Shown here piece after piece: positions 43,692 to 51,315 of a DNA stretch of 51,315 bases. Every line of letters begins with the position of its first letter. Position 1 is the stretch's first letter. This DNA is from Dolichospermum planctonicum. GTDB lineage: Bacteria > Cyanobacteriota > Cyanobacteriia > Cyanobacteriales > Nostocaceae. The translations under genes were made by a program, and so were the position numbers. The notes beneath the pieces were generated by a model. The model was given only the letters and a program-made list of their open reading frames with translations. It was not told where the DNA came from and did no database searches. The DNA is taken from NCBI RefSeq assembly GCF_005402965.1, contig NZ_BJCF01000034.1, forward strand, positions 1 through 51,315, read 5' to 3'.

Positions 43692-45014
43692 TTATGTTTT
43701 TAGAAAATCCTCAGCTATTTTTTGCAGCTGTTGACGGTTAATTTTACCTTGGTTGTTACGGGGTAATTTGGCTAAGGAAATCCAATGTTTGGGAATTTTG
43801 AATTGACTCAGTTGATTTTTTAGTTGGGTTTGGATTTCTCTATGGGAAATATTTTTATCTTTGGGAATATAAATGGCTGTTAATGCTTGTCCCCAATGTT
43901 TATCAGCTATCCCAATTACACAAACATCAATTACCATTTGAGTTTTTCTAATCGCTGTTTCAATTTCTAGAGGGTAAATATTTTCACCACCTGTAATTAT
44001 TTTGTCGCTATTTCTGCCAATAATATGTAAATAGTCTTGATTATCTAAAAAACCCATATCATCAACTACAAAATTATTTCTATTTTCCCATATTTGTGGA
44101 TAATAACCTAATGCTAATGATTTACTTTGAATATTTATATTTCCTGGTTGATTATCAATGATGATTTTAGCATGAGGAAGAATTTTCCCACTATTAAATT
44201 TACCTTTTAAAAATTCATCAGGTTTCAGAGTTGCAATTTGAGAAGCGGTTTCTGTCATTCCATAGGTAGGTGCTAATCTAATTTGATGAAATCTCGCTTT
44301 TTCTAATAGTTCTTCCCAAGGTGGCGCACCCCCTAAAAAAACAGTAGCAAATTTTGATAGCCATTGGGTTAATTCTGGATTTTGCAGGAGTTTTTGTAAT
44401 TGGGTGGGAACTAAAGATATAAAAAATTCTGCTGGGTTAATATTTGGTATTTCACAAGTTTCTAATTTCTTAGATGTGGTAATTACTAGTTTACCTCCCG
44501 TTGTGAAAGAACGCATAAATTGCATTAATCCACTCACATGATACAATGGTAATATACAAAATGAATTAACTGAATTTATGGCAAAATATTCTGTAAATCC
44601 TTCCACAGACGCTGTTAATGTTTCCCATGTATGAATAGCAAATTTAATCTTTCCTGATGAACCACCAGTAGGAATCATAATAGTATTATTAATTGGTAAT
44701 TCATAATTAGTAATTACTGATTTTGAAAAGTTATTTTCTCTTCCTAAAAATATATCTGGTTGGACTAAATTAAAAACTTGTTCCCATTCATCTTTACCCC
44801 AATCTGGGTGACAAAGAAAAACTGGACATCTAGCCGCACAAGCAGCAATAAAACTGGCTATAAATCTCACAGGTGATCTTTCGGCAATCATGATTTTTGG
44901 AGTTGACAACTGGGTTAATTGTAAATATAATTCTGTTGCTACCCGTGGTAATTCCTGGCTATGATCACAAATTAGCAAATCATATTTTTGTATATTTTCT
45001 AAAAGGTTTTCCAT
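43692..45014 (-). CDS. menE: o-Succinylbenzoate-CoA ligase
   Basis: 440 residues. The adenylate-forming motif is IPTGGSSGKIKFAIHT; LAPTYGMTETASQIATL, GYYPQ, LDNQDYLHIIGRNSDKIITGGENIYPLEIE and the C-terminal lysine region PRNNQGKINRQQL are all present. It activates o-succinylbenzoate to its CoA ester for ring closure by MenB. Its start overlaps the end of menC by 16 bases on the same strand, so the two are translationally coupled. It is shorter than some MenE proteins at the N-terminus, but the catalytic parts are complete. Confidence 0.95.
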   Translation of the reverse strand: MENLLENIQKYDLLICDHSQELPRVATELYLQLTQLSTPKIMIAERSPVRFIASFIAACAARCPVFLCHPDWGKDEWEQVFNLVQPDIFLGRENNFSKSVITNYELPINNTIMIPTGGSSGKIKFAIHTWETLTASVEGFTEYFAINSVNSFCILPLYHVSGLMQFMRSFTTGGKLVITTSKKLETCEIPNINPAEFFISLVPTQLQKLLQNPELTQWLSKFATVFLGGAPPWEELLEKARFHQIRLAPTYGMTETASQIATLKPDEFLKGKFNSGKILPHAKIIIDNQPGNINIQSKSLALGYYPQIWENRNNFVVDDMGFLDNQDYLHIIGRNSDKIITGGENIYPLEIETAIRKTQMVIDVCVIGIADKHWGQALTAIYIPKDKNISHREIQTQLKNQLSQFKIPKHWISLAKLPRNNQGKINRQQLQKIAEDFLKT

Positions 45015-45976
45015 AGATTTTCTAGCCAGTTTAATTCTTGTTCTTTAAAAAGGTGATTAATACCAAAACCAACAGCACGGTTATTTTTAGATAATTCTGC
45101 TGCTAATTGTAATGCGGCTTGTCTGCCAATTTCTGTTTCAAATACAGATGAAAATACAACGTCAATTTGATGTTTTTTGCAAAACTCTTTTAACCTAGAT
45201 GGTGAACCAACTATTCCCGGTTTAATCACAAAAATTCCCACCCAACCTTGTTGAAAACATGATTCTAATTGTTGGAGATTGGCGATAGATTCATCTAAGG
45301 CTATAGGTGTAGAATATAAATTACTTAATTCCCGCATTTCTGTAAATTTATCTGCTGGTAAAGGTTGTTCGATAAATTCAATTTTTGGTAAGAATTGATC
45401 ACACTTTTTTAACCATAATTCAGCTTGTTGATAACTAAGTCCACCATTAGCATCTAAACGTAATTTGGCTGAATTTGGTAAAATGGAAATTAGTAAATCA
45501 AATATTTCTAATTCCTTATTTATATCATCAACACCAATTTTCCATTTGAATGTTTTATATCCTTGTTCCCATAAGTTATTCCATTGATTTAAAGCTAATT
45601 TTCCCGCTGATAATAAGCCGCTGTAGGTAAGATCTAAATTAGCATCCGGCGATTGGAAATCACGGCTACACAGACGAAACCCACCTGCGTGGGTTGAAGA
45701 TTCAAAAGCAAATTGACAAGCTGGTAAGTTATCGGGAATAGTGAAAATCATCTCTTTGGTAATTGTTTTTGGAAGTTGATGACAAAAATCTAAAGCTTGT
45801 TCTATGGTTTCTGAACCAAACCAAGAAATGGGAGAAATTTCTCCCCAAGTAATATGATTTTTTTCATTAATTAAGCGAATAATTACACTTTCGCGGATTT
45901 CCCAAACCCCATGATTAGTAATAATAGGATTTGTGAATTTTTGGCTAAAGTAACGAAAAGAAAATTGATAAATCAT
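44999..45976 (-). CDS. menC: o-Succinylbenzoate synthase
   Basis: 325 residues from the ATG at 45976. The enolase-superfamily active site is intact: K-x-K in TFKWKIG, metal ligands in LRLDANGG, EFIEQPL and ALDES, and Lys in FVIKPGI. It dehydrates SHCHC to o-succinylbenzoate. Residues about 94-111 (THAGGFRLCSRDFQSPD) come from an inserted palindromic repeat and do not resemble the family. An open extension to 46117 is repeat-derived (TTETQRTRR) and not counted. It lies between menA and menE on the same strand. Confidence 0.94.
   Translation of the reverse strand: MIYQFSFRYFSQKFTNPIITNHGVWEIRESVIIRLINEKNHITWGEISPISWFGSETIEQALDFCHQLPKTITKEMIFTIPDNLPACQFAFESSTHAGGFRLCSRDFQSPDANLDLTYSGLLSAGKLALNQWNNLWEQGYKTFKWKIGVDDINKELEIFDLLISILPNSAKLRLDANGGLSYQQAELWLKKCDQFLPKIEFIEQPLPADKFTEMRELSNLYSTPIALDESIANLQQLESCFQQGWVGIFVIKPGIVGSPSRLKEFCKKHQIDVVFSSVFETEIGRQAALQLAAELSKNNRAVGFGINHLFKEQELNWLENLWKTF
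45645..45697 (-). repeat. Palindromic dispersed repeat inserted in-frame in menC
   Basis: On the minus strand: TCAACCCACGCAGGTGGGTT then CGTCTGTGTAGCCGTGATTT and CCAATCGCCGG. AACCCAC / GTGGGTT forms a 7-bp stem around CTGC (45678-45695). It matches repeats I know as common in Nostocales genomes (CCCGC-loop-GCGGG ... TGTAGCCGCGATTTC). Here it adds about 18 codons without breaking the frame. Confidence 0.7.
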
Positions 45977-46015
45977 TGGGTACTTGCAAATAAAAAAATA
46001 CCTGAACCTCTCATT

Positions 46016-46050
46016 TCTCCGTGTTCTCTGTGTCTCTGTGGTTTTTTCCT
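46016..46050 (-). repeat. Dispersed repeat between menA and menC
   Basis: Contains CTCCGTGTTCTCTGTGTCTC and TGTGGTTTTTTCC; same CACAGAGAACACGGAG family as at 1247-1285. It fills most of the 104-base space between menA and the menC start. Confidence 0.8.
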
Positions 46051-46080
46051 GATTCAGATAACTTATTTCCTGAAAGTTCC

Positions 46081-46980
46081 TTAACCAAATATAAATCCCA
46101 AACCCAAAAATAAGCAACTCAAAAAATGAACATTAATAGCGATAAATTTAGAATTACTAACTTTATCTGGTTGGTGATGGGTTTCTAAAACGTGACGACA
46201 TAATTTCACCGCAAAAGGTAAACTTAAGAAACTTAATAATGTCCAAATTGGGAAAATATTCAAGATGAAAAACAGCAATATTAAAGGATAAATACTAGCA
46301 GTAAATCCCACTAAAACCTTTGCACCTGTTTGAGTTCCTAAGCGCACAATTGGAGATTTTTTTCCTGCGGCTATGTCATCTGCAACTTGGTGAAAATGGG
46401 AACAAAATAGCACTAAACTGGTAATAATGCCTAAAATTATGGAAGCTGCTAAATTTGTACTAGACCAGGTTTGAGTTTGGCTATAATAGGCTGCACTCAT
46501 ACCCAAAGGACCAAAGGCAAAAAAGCAGAGAATTTCGCCTAAACCTTGGTATCCTAGACGAAAAGGAGGACCTTGGTACATATAGCCCAAACCGCAGCAT
46601 AATAGAATTATACCGATAATTGTCGGATCTTTTTGTAAAATAGCGATCGCTATTATCCCCAACAAACCCAAACCTAAACACAAGTTTCCCACCCAAAACA
46701 TTAAGGTTTTATTACCAGTTAAATTCACCAATGAATGATGTTTATTCTCATCAATTCCTGTTTCCGCATCAAATACATCATTACTAATATTTTCCCATGC
46801 TAAAATTAAAATTGACGCAGCAATAAACAGAGAAAATATTGTGAGATTAAAAATCCTTGTTTCCCTAAATGCTACAGCCGAACCTACCCAAATCGGCATA
46901 ATAGCAACACTGTACATTGGCGGTTTAATTGCCGCCATCCATAGTTTACCTTGAGGTGGTGAAATTTGAGTTGAAGTCAT
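46081..46980 (-). CDS. menA: 1,4-Dihydroxy-2-naphthoate phytyltransferase
   Basis: 299 residues with eight or nine membrane helices, a UbiA-family prenyltransferase. Aspartate motifs are NDVFDAETG (first) and DDIAAGKKS (second), both needed to bind the Mg-prenyl-diphosphate. In cyanobacteria the prenyl donor is phytyl diphosphate and the product is demethylphylloquinone. It is first in a menA-menC-menE operon and divergent from menF. Start at ATG 46980. Confidence 0.95.
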   Translation of the reverse strand: MTSTQISPPQGKLWMAAIKPPMYSVAIMPIWVGSAVAFRETRIFNLTIFSLFIAASILILAWENISNDVFDAETGIDENKHHSLVNLTGNKTLMFWVGNLCLGLGLLGIIAIAILQKDPTIIGIILLCCGLGYMYQGPPFRLGYQGLGEILCFFAFGPLGMSAAYYSQTQTWSSTNLAASIILGIITSLVLFCSHFHQVADDIAAGKKSPIVRLGTQTGAKVLVGFTASIYPLILLFFILNIFPIWTLLSFLSLPFAVKLCRHVLETHHQPDKVSNSKFIAINVHFLSCLFLGLGFIFG

Positions 46981-47345
46981 CGGTTTTGATTATTTAAATT
47001 ACCATAATTTTAGTTGTCAATTAAATCTTATAATTTTATCCGGCACTTGACCAGTCATTTTAGATTTGAGATTTGGCTTGTTTATCTGTTTATATCCTAC
47101 TCTTGTCAGTGTAGTCAATCTAAAATTGTTTAACTTTGGTAAATTACCAAAAAATGCTAATTTTATGATTATAGGTTCACATCCTACAATAAAATCTGCT
47201 ATCTTGCAACCAAAACAGGATAAACCCCCGAATCACCCTTAGTCTATGCTGGTTAATGGTAACTGAATTATGTTACCTATAGAAATACCATCATGACTTA
47301 TGACATTTTAGGAAGATAACTTAATAAAAATTAACTTATACATCC
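46981..47345. promoter_or_regulatory. menA/menF divergent promoter region with dyad
   Basis: 365 bases that must carry both promoters. A perfect inverted repeat GGTAAC-TGAATTAT-GTTACC lies at 47258-47277, 68 bases before menF, and may be an operator or leader hairpin. No known regulator site is identifiable. Confidence 0.5.
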
Positions 47346-48761
47346 ATGACCATTTCACCATGTCGCAGCCACACCTTTGTAGACTACAAATACCTAAATC
47401 AATTACTATTAGAGGTTCAGGAAAATTGCCGTCGTCATAATAATAGTAAAATTGTGAGTATTCCCCTGGAAATTGGTTTAGTTGATCCTTTGCTGGTTTT
47501 CGATAAATTTAGTCAAAAAGATACCAAAAACTTTTATTTTGAAAATAGAAGTAATGGTGAAGCAATCGCAGCAATTGATACTGTAGATAAAATAGAAATT
47601 TTTGGTAAAAATAGATTTATAAAATCAGAAGAATTTATCAAAAATTGTCTGAAAAATATAATTTATATTTCTCTGCAAAATCAGACTTTTTCCCAACCTC
47701 ATTTTTTTTGTACTTTCAGTTTTTTTGACCAGCATGAACAAGCCGATTATCCATTTCCCTCTGCTACGGTTTTCTTGCCTTGTTGGCAAATTGTATTAAA
47801 AAATAATTGCTGCACATTAATAATGAATACAATTATTAATTCTCAGGTAAATATTACCAAATTATTAGATAATTTACAAAGCCACTTAGAAATTATTAAG
47901 TCCTTGAGAAATTTATCCATAAGTATTGACAAATTTCCCTTAAATTGCTACAGAAAAATTACTAAAAACGGTGATGAATTTAAAAATTCAGTCTCATCAA
48001 TTTTAGAAATCATTCAATCTCAACATTTAAGCAAAATTGTTTTAGCTGATACCTTGGATGTCAGGAAAAATCATGATTTTAACTTACTACAATCTTTAAA
48101 TAATCTGCGTCAATTACATCCTAATTGTCATGTATTTTCCAGCAGTAATGGTCAAGGACAAAGCTTTATTGGTGCTAGTCCAGAACGGTTAATTAGTATT
48201 CACAAACAACAGTTAATTACTGATGCTTTGGCAGGTTCAGCCCCCAGGGGTAAAACACCTATAGAAGATGCTGCAAATGCTAACAACTTAGTTAATAATA
48301 CCAAGGAAAAACACGAACATAAACTTGTTCTGGATTTTATTACTCAACATTTATCTCAACTAGGTTTAGTCCCCCAAGTTTTAGCTCCCAGACTCCGACA
48401 ATTATCTAATATCCAGCATTTATGGACACCAATTACTGCCGTAGTCCCGACTAATATTCATCCCTTACAAATCATTGCTAAACTGCATCCCACACCAGCA
48501 GTTGCCGGTGCAGCTAGAGATATTGCTTGTACCGAAATTCGCCGTTATGAAAATTTTGAAAGAGGTTTATATGCAGCACCTTTAGGTTGGGTAGACGCAG
48601 AAGGAAATTGTGAATTTATTGTCGGAATTCGTTCGGCTTTAATTGATGGTAATTATGCTAGACTTTATGCAGGTGCAGGTATTGTTGCCGGTTCAGATCC
48701 TCACAAGGAATTTGCAGAAGTGCAACTTAAATTGCAAGCTTTATTAAAAGCCTTGGTTTAA
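47346..48761 (+). CDS. menF: Isochorismate synthase MenF
   Basis: 471 residues. The C-terminal chorismate-binding domain has SKIVLADTLDV, FIGASPERLIS, DALAGSAPRGKTPIEDAANANNLVNNTKEKHEH, the HPTPAVAGAARD motif and the final YAGAGIVAGSDPHKEFAEVQLK. These hold the Mg and chorismate ligands of isochorismate synthases. It commits chorismate to phylloquinone synthesis. The N-terminal 200 residues are variable, as in the family. Transcribed away from menA. menD and menB are not in the window. Confidence 0.95.
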   Translation: MTISPCRSHTFVDYKYLNQLLLEVQENCRRHNNSKIVSIPLEIGLVDPLLVFDKFSQKDTKNFYFENRSNGEAIAAIDTVDKIEIFGKNRFIKSEEFIKNCLKNIIYISLQNQTFSQPHFFCTFSFFDQHEQADYPFPSATVFLPCWQIVLKNNCCTLIMNTIINSQVNITKLLDNLQSHLEIIKSLRNLSISIDKFPLNCYRKITKNGDEFKNSVSSILEIIQSQHLSKIVLADTLDVRKNHDFNLLQSLNNLRQLHPNCHVFSSSNGQGQSFIGASPERLISIHKQQLITDALAGSAPRGKTPIEDAANANNLVNNTKEKHEHKLVLDFITQHLSQLGLVPQVLAPRLRQLSNIQHLWTPITAVVPTNIHPLQIIAKLHPTPAVAGAARDIACTEIRRYENFERGLYAAPLGWVDAEGNCEFIVGIRSALIDGNYARLYAGAGIVAGSDPHKEFAEVQLKLQALLKALV

Positions 48762-48827
48762 AATTTTTATGATTAGCTCCTTCCTGGACTCTCCTCCCGT
48801 CACTAGCCACAGAGTCGACAATAAGCA

Positions 48828-48848
48828 TTCCCAGTCAGAGAATGGGAA
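48828..48848. terminator. Hairpin between menF and proA (TTCCCA-TGGGAA dispersed motif)
   Basis: TTCCCA / TGGGAA (48828-48833 with 48843-48848) around a 9-base loop, followed by CGAG and then TTTT a few bases on. The wider motif (CATTCCCAGTC ... GGGAACGAG) is a dispersed cyanobacterial repeat. It lies in a 109-base space where menF and proA converge. Confidence 0.6.
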
Positions 48849-48870
48849 CGAGATTTTAACAATAATATGA

Positions 48871-50196
48871 TTATAAATCCTCATGACTAAATGATTTTGC
48901 ATTTGCACCGGTGTAAGTTTTGACAATATGTCCATTACCAGACATTTGATATTTATATGTGATCAAACCCTCCAAACCAACAGGTCCACGAGGTGGCATT
49001 TGTTGGGTACTAATTCCCACTTCTGCACCAAAACCATAGCGGAAACCATCCGCAAATCGGGTAGAACAATTATGATACACTCCCGCTGCATTTACTAACC
49101 CCTGGAAAGTTTCTGCTGCTGTGATATCTTCCGTAATAATCGCTTCTGTATGCCGAGAACCGTAATTATTAATATGGGATATTGCTTCTGTTAAAGAATC
49201 CACAATTTTAATGGCTAAAATTAAATCACTGTATTCTGTTCTCCAGTCTATTTCCGTCGCAGCGGCAATATTAGGTAAAATTTTTAAGCTGCGTTCATCT
49301 CCTCTTAATTCTACATTTTGTGCTGCTAAAGCTGCGGCAACTTGAGGAAGAAATTCCCCAGCAATACTACTATGAATTAGCAATGTTTCAATGGCATTAC
49401 AAGCAGCAGGATATTGAATTTTAGAATCTACAGTAATATTAATAGCTTTGTCAATATCCGCTTTTTCATCTACATAAATATGACAAATTCCATCAGCATG
49501 ACCTAATACCGGAATTCGAGTATTATCCTGCACAAATTTCACAAAATCATTAGAACCCCTGGGAATAATTAAATCTACATATTTATCTAATTGCAACAGT
49601 TCTAATATTTCTTCTCTGGTTGTTAACAATTGCACCGCGTCAGCATTAACTCCAGTCTGAGATAATCCTTGTTTAATAGCTTTAACTATCGCTTCACAAG
49701 AATTTAACGCTTCCTTACCACCTTTGAGAATTACACCATTACCTGATTTAATTGCTAAAGAAACAATTTGAATAGCCGCTTCAGGACGCGCTTCAAAAAT
49801 AATCCCTAAAACACCCAAAGGACAAGTAATACGTTTAAGAATTAAACCACTGTCAATTTCTCGATGAATTTGCACCTGACCAATTGGATCATTTAGTTTA
49901 CCAACGTCTCGCACACCCGCGATCGCATCTCTTAATTTATGTTCATCTAATTGCAACCTTTTATAAAGAGGTTTAGCGATTCCTGCCGCTGTTGCTGCTT
50001 GACAATCAGCCAAATTTGCTTGCAAAATATCATCCTTAGCTGATTCTAACCCCTGAGCGATCGCTTCAATCGCTTGATTTTTGTCTTCAGAGGAAAGAAA
50101 AGCCAGCTTACTTGCAGCTTGACGAGTTTGTTGAGCGATAGCTTCGCTGGCCGAGGACATCGCACTTAGAGGAGAAGCAATGTTGAGATTAGTCAT
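48871..50196 (-). CDS. proA: Glutamate-5-semialdehyde dehydrogenase (gamma-glutamyl phosphate reductase)
   Basis: 441 residues. [18 protein letters not shown] is the NADP-binding region, and the catalytic cysteine is Cys266 in [11 protein letters not shown]. It makes glutamate-5-semialdehyde in the second step of proline synthesis. The final part has [34 protein letters not shown], the family signature, and a short tail. It converges on menF. proB is not nearby. Confidence 0.97.
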   Translation of the reverse strand: MTNLNIASPLSAMSSASEAIAQQTRQAASKLAFLSSEDKNQAIEAIAQGLESAKDDILQANLADCQAATAAGIAKPLYKRLQLDEHKLRDAIAGVRDVGKLNDPIGQVQIHREIDSGLILKRITCPLGVLGIIFEARPEAAIQIVSLAIKSGNGVILKGGKEALNSCEAIVKAIKQGLSQTGVNADAVQLLTTREEILELLQLDKYVDLIIPRGSNDFVKFVQDNTRIPVLGHADGICHIYVDEKADIDKAINITVDSKIQYPAACNAIETLLIHSSIAGEFLPQVAAALAAQNVELRGDERSLKILPNIAAATEIDWRTEYSDLILAIKIVDSLTEAISHINNYGSRHTEAIITEDITAAETFQGLVNAAGVYHNCSTRFADGFRYGFGAEVGISTQQMPPRGPVGLEGLITYKYQMSGNGHIVKTYTGANAKSFSHEDL

Positions 50197-50381
50197 AGCA
50201 CCTAAGAGTTTTCAAATGTAGCCACAATTTCTATGTTTATTCCCATCCTATCAATTTTCCCGATGTGCATTTACTAGGTTAATGATCAATCTGATCTGTC
50301 AAATAGATTTTGAGGAAAAATTAGCTGAAATAGCTAATTTTTACCCAATTTTCGGAAATTCACCTCATCAAGTTTAGAGAC

Positions 50382-50648
50382 TTAACCTTGTCGAACCCGA
50401 CGCTCAAATTCTGCGGAAGTTTTTCCAACCACATCCAATGCTAAGGGATATATATCATTATGCTCCTGTTTCAGCCAGCCTAAGAGATTGGCAATCTGAG
50501 CATTCCGTAAATCTAAATCAGTCTGAAAAATGATTGAAGTTGCCATCGCTTCAGCATATTGACGTGGATGACCTTTCTGTACAAAAGTATCCACTAAAGC
50601 AGTTAAAGCTTCCTGTGGTACATTAGCAGGATTTCCTTCTGTAGACAT
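50382..50648 (-). CDS. Small conserved hypothetical protein
   Basis: 88 residues, helical and soluble. MSTEGNPANVPQEALTALVDTFVQKGHPRQYAEAMATSI leads into LRNAQIANLLGWLKQEHNDIYPLALD. No known motif. It lies 185 bases upstream of proA on the same strand and is divergent from gvpA. An AT-rich stretch precedes the ATG, so the ribosome site is weak. Confidence 0.7.
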   Translation of the reverse strand: MSTEGNPANVPQEALTALVDTFVQKGHPRQYAEAMATSIIFQTDLDLRNAQIANLLGWLKQEHNDIYPLALDVVGKTSAEFERRVRQG

Positions 50649-51211
50649 AATTTTTGAAAAAATAAACTTAATAAATTAGAGTAATTTATCTAAACAAGTA
50701 GATGCCATTAGTAACATTACTTAATTTTCTATATGTCAGGCTAAGGACACTTACGTAAGCTTACTGAAAATAAGCTCAACCTATTGACAAAATACATGAA
50801 ATATGAATTATGCGATCAAAGCATTTAAAGGTGATTTTTCAATAATTTATTAGCCAAGCCTTTGTTGCTTTACCCATAAGCTGTTTATCCCAACTTAATT
50901 TCCAAAAGCCTTGTCAAACCTAGCATTATTAATCATTACTATCCTTTATTTATACAAATAGAACATGATAATACTTGATTTTCTGGATCGGAATTAATAA
51001 TATAATTCAAATAAAATCAGAAATATTATCCAGATTTTCCCAGTAGTACGGATTCGGTAATCATGTGTTTTTAATAGCTTTTTAACTCATAAACTTTACA
51101 TTTCTTTACAGAAAAGTTCTTTACATCTTCAGAAATCAGTGATATTTATATAAATGTGGGTCGAGCGAAATGCTCAACCAAAAATCAAAACAACAACAAG
51201 GACTTAAAACA
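50649..51211 (+). promoter_or_regulatory. gvpA upstream region
   Basis: 563 bases without a convincing gene; ATG-started frames are at most 18 residues. It contains ACTTACGTAAG (about 50749-50759) and AT-rich blocks. Near gvpA, GGT-C-GAGC / GCTC-A-ACC (51159-51179) with loop GAAAT forms a leader hairpin 33 bases before the ATG. Long leaders are usual for gvpA. Promoter positions cannot be fixed from sequence alone. Confidence 0.5.
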
Positions 51212-51315
51212 ATGGCAGTTGAAAAAACCAATTCTTCCTCCAGCTTGGCAGAAGTTATTGACAGAATTTTAGACAAAGGTATCGTCATTGATGCTTGGGT
51301 TCGTGTTTCCTTAGT
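51212..51315 (+). CDS. gvpA: Gas vesicle major structural protein GvpA (5' part, cut by window end)
   Basis: The first 34 residues and part of the next codon are present: [20 protein letters not shown], then [14 protein letters not shown]. This is identical or nearly so to cyanobacterial GvpA, whose hydrophobic ribs form the gas-vesicle shell that gives buoyancy. The gene runs out of the window at 51315. More gvp genes are expected beyond. AAGGAC at 51198-51203 may serve as ribosome site. Confidence 0.97.
   Translation, partial: MAVEKTNSSSSLAEVIDRILDKGIVIDAWVRVSL

Overview
The window comes from a filamentous, heterocyst-type (Nostocales) cyanobacterium, most likely a planktonic gas-vesicled form of the Anabaena/Dolichospermum/Aphanizomenon group. 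The photosystem genes psbA and psaM, plastocyanin petE, the phylloquinone (men) genes, PcxA and a deazaflavin-synthesis gene (cofG) point to a cyanobacterium. HIP1 palindromes (GCGATCGC) recur in many genes, and the window ends in the first codons of gvpA, the main gas-vesicle protein. DNA is AT-rich and intergenic spaces carry several families of short dispersed repeats typical of this group.

Layout. 1-2.7 kb: a duplicated, broken gene remnant, a secreted two-repeat protein and a FGGY sugar kinase. 2.7-9.9 kb: psaM and a run of small housekeeping or conserved genes (TPR protein, GST, YajQ, MAPEG, a DprA-like Rossmann protein, an HpsJ-like membrane protein, CofG). 10-12.5 kb: psbA (D1 with Glu130) and a glycine-rich RNA-binding protein, each with a clear terminator. 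13-20 kb: a TPR lipoprotein, a Get3d-type ATPase, a DUF2358 protein, an EVE-domain protein between inverted repeats, and leuC/leuD separated by a 74-bp tandem repeat. 20-24.3 kb: a single-chain Type IIG restriction-modification enzyme and a Uma2-family protein. 24.4-31 kb: petE, a TauD-like dioxygenase, UbiD, two poorly known genes and a DUF2330 protein. 31-40 kb: RnfD-like membrane protein, MltA, PcxA, an SF1-helicase-like ATPase, a coiled-coil/TerB-C protein and a DUF815 AAA ATPase. 40.6-43.1 kb: an APH-type kinase followed by a HopA1-family protein. 43.2-48.8 kb: the phylloquinone block (DHNA-CoA-thioesterase-like gene, menE, menC, menA and divergent menF). 48.9-51.3 kb: proA, a small gene and the start of gvpA.

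How the parts fit. The men block makes the naphthoquinone ring of phylloquinone, the A1 cofactor of photosystem I; psaM, psbA and petE are other parts of the photosynthetic chain. menB and menD are not in the window. The most intriguing pair is the kinase plus HopA1-like protein. Elsewhere this combination acts as a split Ser/Thr dehydratase in RiPP (class V lanthipeptide and thioamitide) biosynthesis, but I found no convincing precursor peptide here. A second theme is repeat invasion of coding sequence: dispersed repeats form the C-terminal tails of two proteins and an in-frame 53-bp palindromic element sits inside menC.

No tRNA, rRNA, CRISPR array or intact insertion sequence was recognised.
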